A stretch of 64,000 nt of DNA from Lachnospiraceae bacterium (GCA_910575775.1 CAJTEY010000005.1:62001-126000); one strand, 5' to 3'; positions 41,364 to 51,191 are shown, counted from the stretch's first letter. Notes: a model not told the origin generated them from the letters alone. Program-made: numbers and translations.

Positions 41364-42902
41364 ATGTACAAAAAGACGAAACCCAGAAGCGTAATGGAGC
41401 TTCTAAACAAAAATCTAAGCGAAAGGGAGGTGGCGGCAATACTTGGATGCTCAAGAAACACAGTCTCTGAAATTAAAGAACTCTGCAGACAGCAGGGCAT
41501 GACTTGGGATGACATTCAGGATATGACAGATGACGGGTTGTACGATATTTTATATCCTAAGAAATTCAGGCGGACAACAAACTATGTGCCTGTCGATTAT
41601 GCATACGTACATTCAGAACTCAAGAAAACTGGAGTGACTATGAAACTGCTGTGGGAAGAGTATCGGGACAGATGCGTGAGCGAGGGCAGGGAATACTGTG
41701 CGTATCCTACATTTACTGTCAATTATTACAAATACACTGGCGAGAAGAATTATACCAGCCATATACAGCACAAGCCGGGAGTCGAGGCAGAGGTGGATTG
41801 GTCTGGTCCTACAATGTCATATGTGGACGTGGATACCGGAGAAATCATAACCGCATATCTGTTTGTCGCCACACTGCCATACAGCCAGTATGGGTATGTG
41901 GAAGCAACCACGGATATGAAAGAAAAGGCGTGGCTTGAATGCCATGTGCATATGTTTGAATTCTTTGAAGGCACGCCTGTGAAGATCGTCTGCGACAACT
42001 TGAAAACTGGTGTTGTGTCTCATCCTAAGAAGGGCGAGACCATCCTCAATGATGCATATCTGGCATTGGGGGAGTATTACATGACCGCCATCATGCCTAC
42101 AGGCGTTAAAAAGCCCAAGCAGAAAGCCAGTGTAGAAGGTTCTGTAGGCAAGATTGCGACGGCTGTTATAGCAAAGCTTGGGAATGAGATATTTACATCA
42201 CTTGGATCGCTAAACCCAGCTATTCGCAAGGCTGTAAAGGAGTACAATGACAGACCGTTCCAGAAAAGGGATGGAAGCAGGAGCACTGTTTTCAATACGC
42301 AGGAAAAGGCTTATCTGAGAGCCCTGCCGTCAGTCCCTTACGAGGTGTGTGAATGGTCTTACGGACATAAGGCGGGCAAGAACTCCCATATAAGCTTTAA
42401 CAAGGGTCAATACTCTGTTCCCAGCAGATATATTGGCTGTAAGGTTGATGTCAAATACAACTCCCGCCTTGTCTTTGTCTATCATAACAGAAGCGAAATT
42501 GCAAGACATGAAATCCTTCCCAAGGGCATAGTAAACGGTGTCAGGACAGATGAATCCCATCTTCCGTTTCCGCTTAAAAAGAATAAGCAGGCTGAAGACC
42601 TGAATGACGCGGCCAGAGAGATCGGGCCGAATACTTTTGGGTTGATCCGAAGGATGTATGACGAGGCAAAAGTAAAGGAGCAGCCCACGCAGACGGTCGT
42701 GGCCATTCTCGCAATTGCTGACACCTTTACGCCGAACATCTTAGAAGCCGCTTGTAAAAAAAGCTTAAAGCAGTATCATATGCCTTTTTACAAAACGGTA
42801 TACAAGGCTGCCGAGAATCTAAATAATCAAAAAGAGCTTGAAAAATTCAAAGAAACAAATAAAACAACCGGCATCGTAAGAGGTGCCGATTACTACAGAT
42901 AG
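41364..42902 (+). CDS. istA: IS21 transposase IstA
   Basis: A 512-residue DDE transposase. N-terminal helix-turn-helix (SEREVAAILGCSRNTVSEIK), then the rve integrase core with Asp in VEAEVDWSGP, Asp in VKIVCDNLKTG and Glu in KASVEGSVGK, and a C-terminal strand-rich domain. The ATG follows TAGGAGGTC. Frame is intact, so the element may be active. Confidence 0.96.
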   Translation: MYKKTKPRSVMELLNKNLSEREVAAILGCSRNTVSEIKELCRQQGMTWDDIQDMTDDGLYDILYPKKFRRTTNYVPVDYAYVHSELKKTGVTMKLLWEEYRDRCVSEGREYCAYPTFTVNYYKYTGEKNYTSHIQHKPGVEAEVDWSGPTMSYVDVDTGEIITAYLFVATLPYSQYGYVEATTDMKEKAWLECHVHMFEFFEGTPVKIVCDNLKTGVVSHPKKGETILNDAYLALGEYYMTAIMPTGVKKPKQKASVEGSVGKIATAVIAKLGNEIFTSLGSLNPAIRKAVKEYNDRPFQKRDGSRSTVFNTQEKAYLRALPSVPYEVCEWSYGHKAGKNSHISFNKGQYSVPSRYIGCKVDVKYNSRLVFVYHNRSEIARHEILPKGIVNGVRTDESHLPFPLKKNKQAEDLNDAAREIGPNTFGLIRRMYDEAKVKEQPTQTVVAILAIADTFTPNILEAACKKSLKQYHMPFYKTVYKAAENLNNQKELEKFKETNKTTGIVRGADYYR

Positions 42903-42916
42903 GAGGAAATATCATT

Positions 42917-43684
42917 ATGAAATTCGAGTTAAAGAAAAACCTTACAAAACACGAGCCGGGTGATTTAGCCAGACTGGCGGAAAACCAGGAAGGCGATATC
43001 GCATTGGCAGATCTGAGCTTTGATGCAAGATTGGAACAACTGCTTGAGGAATTGATCTGTGAAAGAGAAAACAAGCTTATTAACAGGCTGATAAAGGCCG
43101 CCTCATTCAAGTATCCAATGGCAAGCATTGAGTCTCTGGATTTTGACGCAAGACAAGTCAAGAAGAACACGATGATCAATCTTGCCGCAATGGGATTTGT
43201 GGCTACGGCAACAAACCTTATAATCACAGGTCCGACCGGTGCTGGCAAAACCTATCTTTCATGTGCGTTGGGAATTGAGGCATGCAAAAAAACTTACAGG
43301 GTTTTCTACATCCGGATGCCTGATTTAATGCGCAATTTTGAGGACAGGAGGGATGACCTTAAAGAGTTGACCCGGTACAGGAAGAGATTGGGTAACTACA
43401 ACATCCTCATAATCGACGAGTGGCTGAACTACAAGCTTAACGAGAGGGATGCAAAGATGCTCTATGAATTGTTTGAGCAGAGAAGCGGAAACAATTCTAC
43501 CATCTTTGTCGGACAATTTCCTGTGGCAGAATGGCATGACAGGCTGGGAGGCGGAACACAGGCTGATTCCATAATGGACAGGATTGTTCATAACGCATAT
43601 GAGATTCCGAGCAGCGAAACGAATCTCAGGAAGATATACGAGTCCAAAAAGCTTGCTGATCTTAAGGCCGAGATTGAGAAATAG
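42917..43684 (+). CDS. istB: IS21 helper ATPase IstB
   Basis: A 255-residue AAA+ ATPase that assists IstA in target choice. Walker A ITGPTGAGKTY (about 99-109), Walker B NILIIDEWL, and an arginine-rich C-terminal half. Lies 14 bp after istA with AGGAGG before the ATG. Confidence 0.96.
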   Translation: MKFELKKNLTKHEPGDLARLAENQEGDIALADLSFDARLEQLLEELICERENKLINRLIKAASFKYPMASIESLDFDARQVKKNTMINLAAMGFVATATNLIITGPTGAGKTYLSCALGIEACKKTYRVFYIRMPDLMRNFEDRRDDLKELTRYRKRLGNYNILIIDEWLNYKLNERDAKMLYELFEQRSGNNSTIFVGQFPVAEWHDRLGGGTQADSIMDRIVHNAYEIPSSETNLRKIYESKKLADLKAEIEK

Positions 43685-43944
43685 ACACTTGTAAGACCTG
43701 TAAAAAAAGTTGGAGCTGTGAGCTCATGCTCATGGCTCCATTACTATATCTTGTGTTTGTGGTGGCTCTAAAGTGTTAAAATCCGAGGTGGCTCTCAAGC
43801 TATAAAACGGTGGCTCCGAAGCGTTAGAATATTCACTTACCGTATAGCAGCGAATTATCTGAGGAAGGGGAATATTTCATTTGTGTTTACCTCTCATTTT
43901 GATGTCTCTATTATAACACAAATACCCAAATATGAGAAGTAATA

Positions 43945-43989
43945 AATCAATAAATAAGACAGGTGTAAATCCTGTCTTATTTATTGATT
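43945..43989. terminator. Perfect 19-bp hairpin, bidirectional terminator
   Basis: AATCAATAAATAAGACAGG (43945-43963) pairs fully with 43971-43989 around a 7-nt loop. It lies 75 bp beyond the end of the leftward Cys-rich gene and may terminate it. The gap 43836-44064 otherwise holds nothing recognisable. Confidence 0.6.
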
Positions 43990-44064
43990 ATACCCAAAGT
44001 TCAGAAAGAACCGATTTCTCCTGGGTGCTCCGAGTCGTTTCCTGGCGACAAGGGGGAAACAGTA

Positions 44065-44505
44065 TCAGTTCGTGTAGAGACTGGCGATTTGGAGAGACTT
44101 ATCCGGGAAGTGCTCCTTGATATACATAAGATACTGCAGTGCACTGCCTTCATACGGCTGTACGTCACCTAACAGTCCCACTTCGTAACAGCTTCTTATT
44201 ACATTGATGATACAGTCTTCCGTATGTTCCTCCTTGCAGCCCTTACATTCCTTCAATATATGTGCGATCGCCGTCTCCAATTCCACTTCGTCAAACACCT
44301 TGAAGTCCATGGTTGGGATATGAGCCATCCCCTGCGCTACGTCTCTTCTGGGTGCCTGCTTGTAAGCGGTGATGCACTGTTTTCCGTATCCTATGATACA
44401 ATTGTTCTTCTGACATTGTCCGCATGTCGTTTCCTGTCGACAGCAATTCTCCAAATCATTTTCTACCAGCCCGGCATTTAATCCTTTTTTGTGTGATTCT
44501 GCCAT
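44065..44505 (-). CDS. Cys-rich conserved protein of unknown function
   Basis: A 146-residue protein with paired cysteines in two groups: ENCCRQETTCGQCQKNNC (about 19-36) and LKECKGCKEEHTEDC (about 84-98), suggesting metal binding. The C-terminal part is helical and soluble. The ATG at 44505 has GGAGG 8 bp upstream; an ATG 15 bp earlier does not. Family not recognised. Confidence 0.6.
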   Translation of the reverse strand: MAESHKKGLNAGLVENDLENCCRQETTCGQCQKNNCIIGYGKQCITAYKQAPRRDVAQGMAHIPTMDFKVFDEVELETAIAHILKECKGCKEEHTEDCIINVIRSCYEVGLLGDVQPYEGSALQYLMYIKEHFPDKSLQIASLYTN

Positions 44506-44725
44506 GCTTTTAACCTCCATATCCTTTATAGTCTGATTGTATGTACACTATAGCACGGTGGTTTGGCACAGACAATAGGATTTTCTTTAAAGTTCATGGA
44601 AAAAGGTGTGGACTTCTCGCCTATGCAGCTTACAAAACGGCGGTCTGGCAGGCAGATGAGTCTGTGGAAATCGCGACAGCATGCCGATACATATAACAGA
44701 CGAAACCGAATATCCAGGCAGAACA

Positions 44726-44735
44726 GTTTACATAA
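44726..44735 (-). repeat. TTATGTAAAC motif copy (minus strand)
   Basis: GTTTACATAA on the plus strand, 60 bp before the coiled-coil gene. Flanks give GTTATGTAAACTG on the minus strand. One of thirteen exact copies. Confidence 0.6.
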
Positions 44736-44795
44736 CAGGATATTCATAAACCACGGACACAGGGAAGTGTCTTATCATCAAAAGGACGTGATACT

Positions 44796-45407
44796 ATGAA
44801 AATCGGCGAAGCGCAGAAAGCCTACAGGCAACAGATCAGTCTCCTAAGAGGACAAAAGAGAGACTTTGTGAAGCAGCGGGAGGAAAACCGCAAAAAACTG
44901 GAGGAGGCCCGAAAGAAAAGCGAGGAACAGGGCGTGACCTTTGAGTTTTCCGAGGCCTATCTGGAGCGGGAAAAAGAATTGCAGGAAAAAATCGATGAGC
45001 TTTCCGGCCAGATCAATAAAAACGAAAAGACGCTTGACGAACTGATTGAGCAGGAAGTCGGCATTTTTAACAGTGTGGTGGCCGAGCAGCAAGGCGACGC
45101 GTGGAAGGAGTACGGCGAGGAGATGGCCAAGTGTCTGGAGATTGCCAGAAGAATCAGCCGGGGTGACCGCGTGCCCGCGCAGGACGAAAAGAAGCTGATG
45201 GACTTCAACATGGACATCTACAAGATGGCCAAGGAGATGGCGGCCATGAATATGGAGGGGGAACACAAGGAGTGGGAGTCCCTCTGGGGCGAAGAGGAGG
45301 AGAAGGAGTACGCCGATCCCTTTGAAGAGTCCCAGAATGCGGAGACGGATGTGGAGATGCCCGAGGGCATGGAGGCGGAAGCCGAAGCGGAGGTTCCTTC
45401 CGAATAG
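44796..45407 (+). CDS. Coiled-coil cytoplasmic protein of unknown function
   Basis: A 203-residue, highly charged protein: long Lys/Glu-rich coiled coil (about 15-90, QREENRKKLEEARKKSEEQG), a helical middle (100-160) and an acidic tail rich in Glu and Ala. No domain recognised. The ATG at 44796 follows AAAAGGACGTGATACT. The next gene is a broken MATE transporter. Confidence 0.6.
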   Translation: MKIGEAQKAYRQQISLLRGQKRDFVKQREENRKKLEEARKKSEEQGVTFEFSEAYLEREKELQEKIDELSGQINKNEKTLDELIEQEVGIFNSVVAEQQGDAWKEYGEEMAKCLEIARRISRGDRVPAQDEKKLMDFNMDIYKMAKEMAAMNMEGEHKEWESLWGEEEEKEYADPFEESQNAETDVEMPEGMEAEAEAEVPSE

Positions 45408-45428
45408 CAGGAGAGGGTGTGTACAGGT

Positions 45429-46156
45429 ATGAAAGGTGCGAAAGACATGACCAGGGGTAATCCGTTTGTCTTGCTGTCCGGCTTTGCATTCTCTTTGTTG
45501 ATCGGCAATGTGTTCCAGCAGTTATATACCTTTGTGGACACAATGATCGTTGGAAAATATCTCGGTGTGACGGCACTGGCCGCTCTGGGTGCAACAGAGT
45601 GGCTGGTGTTTGTCATGTTTGGGTGTGTGCATTTCGTTTTGCTATAATATTCTGGCGGCGTTTCTGAGGGCGGCGGGCGACAGCAGAACGCCGCTTATCG
45701 CCGTTTCCCTGGCGGCGGTCTGCAACATGGTTCTGGATTTTTTGTTTGTGGTGATACTGCATCTGGGGGTATTTGGGGCAGCATTTGCCACGCTGCTATC
45801 GCAGATGCTTTCTGCGGTCTGCTGCCTGAGGGCAGTCAGGACCGGCGGCCTTTTTCTGGCTTTTGTATCTGCTCTATATTGTGCGGGCCTGTGTGCCGGG
45901 CATGGGAAATACGGTACTGCCCATGTGCTCCAGCTTTCTGCAGCTATTCATGCGGGTAGGATGTGCCTTTTTTCTGACGAAAAGGATTGGTCAGACAGGT
46001 GTATTCTGGGGAGAAATCAGTGCGTGGCTTTTGGCGGATGTGTTTTTGTGCCTGTGTCTGCTGTGGGTATACCGGCGGCAGGTTATGATACGGGAGGAAC
46101 AGCAGCGAAGCATTTTACATGTGATACGCCACATAAAGGGAATCTTTTCAAGATAA
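45429..46156 (+). pseudogene. MATE efflux transporter, decayed
   Basis: Three pieces of one MATE-family transporter in different frames. 45429-45646 encodes the normal N-terminus (FVLLSGFAFSLLIGNVFQQL, DTMIVGKYLG). 45640-45860 encodes YNILAAFLRAAGDSRTPL and the following helices; 45863-46156 encodes GMGNTVLPMCSSFLQLFMR to the end. Roughly 60 residues are missing after the first piece and over 100 after the second, with frameshifts at the joints. The gene is non-functional. Confidence 0.88.
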
Positions 46157-46234
46157 TGATTGCAAAAAAGCGGAAAATACTGATAAAATTAAAATGACGT
46201 TTCAAAGGGAGAACACAACACGGAGGAATCAAAG

Positions 46235-46594
46235 ATGAAACCGATGGTACTTTATTACGCGAAATGCTCTACCTGTCAGAAAGCCTTGAAGTGGCTGGAG
46301 GAAAAGGGGATAGCATACGAGGGCCGTCCGATCAAGGAAGAAAATCCGACTGCGGACGAACTGAAGAGCTGGCATGGACAAAGCGCCCTGCCTCTTAAGA
46401 GATTTTTTAACACCAGCGGCCTGCTCTATAAGGAGATGGGACTGAAGGACAGGCTGTCCAGCATGAGCGAAGAGGAACAGTTTGCGCTCCTTGCCACGGA
46501 CGGGATGCTTGTAAAAAGACCGATTCTTGTAAGCGAAAAAGGGGTGTGTCCAGGCTTTAAGGAGGCGGCGTGGGAGGAAATCCTTCTAAAATAG
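46235..46594 (+). CDS. Spx/ArsC-family thioredoxin-fold protein
   Basis: A 119-residue protein related to arsenate reductase (ArsC/YffB) and Spx. CSTCQKAL near residue 10-17 carries the CxxC pair used by Spx-like regulators; KRPILVSEKGVCPGF is the substrate-loop region. It may be an arsenate or glutathione-dependent reductase, or an Spx/MgsR-type regulator; sequence alone does not decide. GGAGGAATCAAAG precedes the ATG. Confidence 0.85.
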   Translation: MKPMVLYYAKCSTCQKALKWLEEKGIAYEGRPIKEENPTADELKSWHGQSALPLKRFFNTSGLLYKEMGLKDRLSSMSEEEQFALLATDGMLVKRPILVSEKGVCPGFKEAAWEEILLK

Positions 46595-46669
46595 GAGGCG
46601 GTGGACGAAGAAGATCTTAACTTGGGAAATGGATCGGAGCAGGATGGGGAGACAGCCAGGGAGTGAGAG

Positions 46670-47455
46670 ATGGTACAGGACATTTTCAACGAGTACGCAA
46701 GATTTCCACAGGTGCACGGCATGACGATAGGCGGCTCCCGCGCCGTCAAGAGAAATGACGGGTTTTCGGACTATGACGTGTATGTCTACTGTACAGAGTC
46801 GGTAGCCGCAGAACAAAGGCGCGGTGTGCTGGAGAAATACTGCGGCGGCATGGCACTTGACAGCCACGGCAGGGAGCATGAGGATGTCTGCATGATGGAT
46901 GACGGCACCGAGTTGAACATCGTGTACCGCAATCTTGATGAGTTCCTGGCAGGCATTGACCGGGTGGTGACACGGCACGAGGTGTTGGACGGGTGTACCA
47001 CGGGCATGTGGCACAATCTTCTGACGGGCCGGATCGCATACGACAAAGGCGGTCTTCTGGCGGCGGCCAAGGAGAAATATCGTGTGCCTTATCCACAGGA
47101 ACTGAAGAATAACATAATCAGTCATCATATGAATTTGATTAAGTACGGGCTTCCCTCCTTCATGGAACAGATCGGGAAAGCCATGAAGCGCGGGGATTTG
47201 GTGCATATCAACCAGAGCGTCAGCCGTTTTCTGGACTCCTATTTTGATATTATTTTTGCCCTGAATGAGAAGCAGCATCCCGGGGAAAAGCGGCTGATAC
47301 AGATCTGCCAGGAAGAATGCAGCATTCTGCCTGCCAGATTCGAGCTGAATATCCGGCTGCTGCTCAACAGCATGTTCAAAGATCCGGCGGCGGTTTCCGT
47401 GGTGGACGTTATGGTGTCGGAGCTTGAGAAGGTGATCGGTGAGACGCTTGCGTAG
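46670..47455 (+). CDS. Nucleotidyltransferase with DUF4037-like domain
   Basis: A 261-residue protein with a minimal nucleotidyltransferase core: GGSRAVKRNDGFSDYDVYVY (about 21-40; GGS and DxD-like DYD), a third acidic residue in ELNIVYRNLDEF, and a C-terminal helical DUF4037 domain. Such proteins add nucleotides to antibiotics, tRNA or proteins; the target here is unknown. ATG at 46670 with GGGAGTGAG upstream. Confidence 0.8.
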   Translation: MVQDIFNEYARFPQVHGMTIGGSRAVKRNDGFSDYDVYVYCTESVAAEQRRGVLEKYCGGMALDSHGREHEDVCMMDDGTELNIVYRNLDEFLAGIDRVVTRHEVLDGCTTGMWHNLLTGRIAYDKGGLLAAAKEKYRVPYPQELKNNIISHHMNLIKYGLPSFMEQIGKAMKRGDLVHINQSVSRFLDSYFDIIFALNEKQHPGEKRLIQICQEECSILPARFELNIRLLLNSMFKDPAAVSVVDVMVSELEKVIGETLA

Positions 47456-47494
47456 GGGCGAGGTTGCAATACCTGCGGGTTTATTGTATATTAG

Positions 47495-47592
47495 AGTGAA
47501 AAGAACTTCTAAAGCTTAGCAGCAAAGGCTGCTTCGCTAAGAAGTTCTATCATTTCACTCAAGAGAATGCTAAAAGGGCAGCATTCTCTGCG
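47495..47592 (+). repeat. Structured intergenic repeat, copy E
   Basis: AGTGAAA / TTTCACT (47495-47501, 47553-47559) encloses AGAACTTCT / AGAAGTTCT and an inner TTAGC / GCTAA stem. The GGAGTTGC arm of copies C and D is absent. The final hairpin is GAGAATGC / GCATTCTC around a longer loop. It begins 40 bp after the nucleotidyltransferase stop and 44 bp before argJ. Confidence 0.78.
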
Positions 47593-47635
47593 TTGATTTG
47601 TGCTTTGGCTTAATTTTATAGAAAAGAGGATGAAA

Positions 47636-48865
47636 ATGGCGATGAAAATCATAGAGGGCGGCGTGACGGCGGCGGCAGGTTTTGAGGCGGCCGGCGTGGA
47701 GGCGGCGGTCAAATATCAGAACAGAAAGGACATGGCGCTGATTTACAGTCAGGCGCCCTGTCAGGCAGCAGGGGTTTTTACCGGCAATGTGGTGAAGGCA
47801 GCACCTGTTTTGTGGGATAAAGAAATTGTGGCTCATTCCCCATACGCGCAGGCAGTTGTGGTCAACTCAGGCATTGCCAACGCCTGCACGGGTAAGCAGG
47901 GGTATGAGTGCTGCAGGCAGACGGCGCAGAAAGCGGGGGAGGCGCTCGGCATTTCGCCAGATGCCGTTCTCGTGGCGTCTACCGGCGTGATCGGCTGGCA
48001 GATTCCTGTGGAAAAGATTGTGGCGGGTGTGGACAGGCTGGTACAGACCAAGGCGCACACGCCGGAAGCGGGTCTTGCGGCCGTGGAGGCCATTATGACC
48101 ACGGACACGAAGCCGAAACAGGCGGCAGTGCAGATCGAGATCGGGGGAAAGACGGTGACTGTGGGCGGTATGTGCAAAGGCTCCGGCATGATTCACCCGA
48201 ATATGAGTACCATGCTCTGCTTTATCACGACGGATATCGCGATTTCCAGGGCACTTCTGCAGGAGGCGCTAAGCGAGGATGTGAAAGATACCTTTAACAT
48301 GGTATCCGTGGACGGCGATACTTCCACCAACGATACGCTGGTTGTGCTGGCGAACGGCCTGGCGGGAAATGCCGAGATCACGGAGAAAAATGAGGACTAC
48401 GACAAATTTAGGGAAGCCCTGCATTATATAGATGAGACGCTGGCGAAGAAGATGGCCGGGGACGGGGAAGGCGCGACAGCTCTGTTCGAGGCGAAAGTGA
48501 TTCATGCGGCCACGAAAGAGGAGGCGCGGATGTTATGCAAGTCCGTGATCTGTTCCAGCCTGACCAAGGCCATGATCTATGGCCACGACGCCAACGTGGG
48601 CCGGATCATGTGCGCTCTGGGGTATGCAGGCGTGAACTTCGATCCGGAGCAGGTGGATCTTTACTGCGAGGCCGACGGACACCGTATGCAGATCTGTAAG
48701 GACGGTATGCTGACTGATTATGACGAGGAGGAGGCGACAAAACTCCTTTCTGCTCCAGAAGTCAGCGTGATCGTGGACATGAAGCGCGGTGATGCACAGG
48801 CGGCCGCCTGGGGCTGCGATCTGACACACGAGTACGTCAATATCAACGCGGACTACCGCAGCTGA
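47636..48865 (+). CDS. argJ: Bifunctional glutamate N-acetyltransferase / ornithine acetyltransferase
   Basis: Recycles the acetyl group from N-acetylornithine to glutamate in arginine synthesis. The 409-residue precursor normally cleaves itself before a catalytic Thr; the motif here is [14 protein letters not shown], with Ser-Thr at the cleavage position where Ala-Thr is usual. Other marks: [13 protein letters not shown] and [10 protein letters not shown]. The ATG at 47636, 6 nt after AGAGGA, is chosen among three close ATGs. First gene of an argJ-argB-argD group. Confidence 0.95.
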   Translation: MAMKIIEGGVTAAAGFEAAGVEAAVKYQNRKDMALIYSQAPCQAAGVFTGNVVKAAPVLWDKEIVAHSPYAQAVVVNSGIANACTGKQGYECCRQTAQKAGEALGISPDAVLVASTGVIGWQIPVEKIVAGVDRLVQTKAHTPEAGLAAVEAIMTTDTKPKQAAVQIEIGGKTVTVGGMCKGSGMIHPNMSTMLCFITTDIAISRALLQEALSEDVKDTFNMVSVDGDTSTNDTLVVLANGLAGNAEITEKNEDYDKFREALHYIDETLAKKMAGDGEGATALFEAKVIHAATKEEARMLCKSVICSSLTKAMIYGHDANVGRIMCALGYAGVNFDPEQVDLYCEADGHRMQICKDGMLTDYDEEEATKLLSAPEVSVIVDMKRGDAQAAAWGCDLTHEYVNINADYRS

Positions 48866-48897
48866 TTATTATTATTAATGAAAAGAGGCATAATTTC

Positions 48898-49797
48898 ATG
48901 GAACAGCAGGAAATGGACAAAATTCTGGGCAAAGCGGAGGTCTTGATCGAGGCTCTTCCCTACATCCGGAAATTCAACAGGAAAATCATCGTGGTCAAGT
49001 ACGGCGGCAGCGCCATGAGCAATGAGGAGCTGCAGAAAAATGTCATCAAGGATGTGACGCTTCTGAAGCTGGTAGGATTTAAGCCGATTATCGTTCACGG
49101 CGGCGGCAAGGAGATCAGCCGCTGGGTCGGCAAGGTCGGCAAGGAGGCGAAGTTCGTGAACGGGCTTCGGGTGACGGACGAAGAGACGATGGAAATTGCA
49201 GAGATGGTTCTGAACAAAGTCAACAAAAACCTTGTCAGGATGGTGGAAGAGCTGGGCGTCAAGGCGGTCGGCATCAGCGGCAAGGATGCGGGGCTTCTGC
49301 AGTGCAGGAAGAGATATGCGGACGGCGAGGACATCGGTTTCGTGGGCGAGATCTGCAGCGTGGATCCGAAGGTGCTTTACGATCTTCTGGAGAAGGATTT
49401 TCTGCCCATTGTGGCGCCCATCGGTCTTGACGAGCAGTTTATGACCTACAATATCAATGCGGACGATGCGGCCTGTGCCATCGCAAAGGCGGTGGGTGCG
49501 GACAAGCTCGTATTTCTCACGGATATCGAGGGTCTGTACAGGGATATCAACGATAAGTCCAGCTTTATCTCGAGACTGACGGCGGCCCAGGCGGAAGAGC
49601 TGATCGGGAGCGGCTGCATCGGCGGCGGTATGCTACCGAAGCTTGGAAACTGCACGGATGCCATCAGGGAAGGGGTAAACCGGGTGCATATTCTGGACGG
49701 CCGGATTGCCCACTGCCTGCTGCTTGAGATCTTTACCGACCACGGTATCGGCACGGCGATCATTGCGGATCAGGATAAGGAAACGATACCCGGCTGA
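48898..49797 (+). CDS. argB: Acetylglutamate kinase
   Basis: Phosphorylates N-acetylglutamate. The 299-residue protein has [11 protein letters not shown] (Gly-rich ATP site), [13 protein letters not shown], and the C-terminal [19 protein letters not shown]. The N-terminal helix ([20 protein letters not shown]) is of the type that forms the arginine-inhibited hexamer, which suggests feedback inhibition. 32 bp after argJ. Confidence 0.97.
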   Translation: MEQQEMDKILGKAEVLIEALPYIRKFNRKIIVVKYGGSAMSNEELQKNVIKDVTLLKLVGFKPIIVHGGGKEISRWVGKVGKEAKFVNGLRVTDEETMEIAEMVLNKVNKNLVRMVEELGVKAVGISGKDAGLLQCRKRYADGEDIGFVGEICSVDPKVLYDLLEKDFLPIVAPIGLDEQFMTYNINADDAACAIAKAVGADKLVFLTDIEGLYRDINDKSSFISRLTAAQAEELIGSGCIGGGMLPKLGNCTDAIREGVNRVHILDGRIAHCLLLEIFTDHGIGTAIIADQDKETIPG

Positions 49798-49918
49798 GCG
49801 GGGCAGATCGCGGCAATAGGAAATTATAATCGGCTGGCATCAATTGCACCGCAGTCCTATGCAGATCATAAAACCAGCGGTTCCGAAATAGAGGGAGACA
49901 GAAAGAAGGCGGGAAACA

Positions 49919-51124
49919 ATGAGCACAAAAATGCAAAAATATATAGATGAGGCGGAGCAGGCCCTGCTTCACACATACAACCGTTATCAGGTCGTGTTTG
50001 ACAAAGGAGAGGGCGTGTACCTTTATGACACGGACGGAAAGAAATATCTGGATTTCGTGTCCGGTATCGCCGTGTTTGCGCTCGGTTACCACAATGAGGC
50101 GTACAACAATGCGTTGAAAAATCAGATTGACAAGATCATCCATACCTCGAATTACTATTACAATGTGCCGGCTGTCGAAGCGGCGAAAAAGCTTAAAGAG
50201 ATATCGGGTATGGACCGCGTCTTCTTTACCAACAGCGGAGCGGAGGCTGTCGAGGGCGCGATCAAGACGGCGCGCAAATATGCATACCTGAAAGACGGGA
50301 GAACGGATCACGAAATCATCGCCATGAATCACTCCTTCCACGGACGCACGATGGGAGCGCTTTCAGTGACGGGAAATCCCCATTACAGGGAAGCCTTTGA
50401 GCCGATGATCGGCAATATCCGCTTTGCGGATCTGAACGATTTTGACAGCGTGATGGCGCAGGTGACGGACAAAACCTGTGCGATTCTTTTTGAGACCGTG
50501 CAGGGGGAGGGAGGCATTTACCCTGCCACGGAGGAATTTATGAGAAAGGTCAGGGCGCTTTGTGACGAGCGGGATATCCTGATGATATTAGATGAGATCC
50601 AGTGCGGTATGGGGCGCACGGGAACTATGTTTGCCTGGCAGCGCTATGACGTTAAGCCGGATGTGATGGCAGCGGCCAAGGCGCTCGGCTGCGGTGTGCC
50701 TGTGGGCGCATTTCTGATGACGGAGAAGGTGGGGGGAAACTCCCTCGCGGCGGGAGATCACGGCACCACCTACGGCGGCAACCCTCTGGCGTGCGCTGCG
50801 GTCAGCAAGGTGATTGATCTGTTTCAAGAGCAGGATGTGCTTGCCAATGTGAACAGAGTCGGTGCCTGTCTGGAGAAACGGCTTGACGAGCTTGCCGCAG
50901 AGTTTTCCTGCGTGGAGGCAAGACGCGGTGTGGGTCTGATGCAGGGGCTTGTATTTGACCGCCCTGTGGGAGATATCATCACGGAGGCGATGGAGCGGGG
51001 GCTTGTGCTGATCAATGCGGGGACGAGCATTATTCGTTTTGTGCCGCCGCTTGTTATCACGGAGGAACATGTGGACGATATGATATCGATTCTGCGCGAG
51101 AGTTTGCGGGCGTGTGAAGCGTGA
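49919..51124 (+). CDS. argD: Acetylornithine aminotransferase
   Basis: PLP-dependent class III transaminase, converting N-acetylglutamate semialdehyde to N-acetylornithine. The 401-residue protein has TNSGAEAVEGAIKTAR, the Asp in LMILDEIQCGMGRTG that holds the PLP ring, and the region before TYGGNPLACAA. The PLP Lys is in VMAAAKALGCGVPVG. It follows argB after 121 bp; the next gene starts 67 bp later. Confidence 0.96.
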   Translation: MSTKMQKYIDEAEQALLHTYNRYQVVFDKGEGVYLYDTDGKKYLDFVSGIAVFALGYHNEAYNNALKNQIDKIIHTSNYYYNVPAVEAAKKLKEISGMDRVFFTNSGAEAVEGAIKTARKYAYLKDGRTDHEIIAMNHSFHGRTMGALSVTGNPHYREAFEPMIGNIRFADLNDFDSVMAQVTDKTCAILFETVQGEGGIYPATEEFMRKVRALCDERDILMILDEIQCGMGRTGTMFAWQRYDVKPDVMAAAKALGCGVPVGAFLMTEKVGGNSLAAGDHGTTYGGNPLACAAVSKVIDLFQEQDVLANVNRVGACLEKRLDELAAEFSCVEARRGVGLMQGLVFDRPVGDIITEAMERGLVLINAGTSIIRFVPPLVITEEHVDDMISILRESLRACEA

Positions 51125-51191
51125 GCGGATGAATACCCCAAATGCGGGATTTTAGAGGTGGTTTGAAGATTTGGTATAAAGGAGAGCGGAA

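Larger units (their letters stand above)
41181..43835 (+). mobile_element. IS21-family insertion sequence, complete
   Basis: A 2655-bp element with ends TG...CA and 47-bp terminal inverted repeats (41181-41227 and 43789-43835) differing at one position. Each end carries three copies of a GCTTNNGAGCCACC-like unit (for example 41194, 41216, 41248), as IS21 elements do. It encodes istA and istB, both intact. A symmetrical hairpin TGGAGC / GCTCCA follows istB. The flanks (ATATC and CTTAC) are not duplicated, so the original target repeat is lost or recombination has occurred here. Confidence 0.93.

Noticed and set aside
43705..43745. Palindrome after istB as an attachment site
   Set aside because: It lies inside the IS21 ends and fits a hairpin at the end of the istAB transcript.
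20122..47592. Repeats as a CRISPR array
   Set aside because: The copies are dispersed over 27 kb without spacers of equal length, and no cas gene is present.
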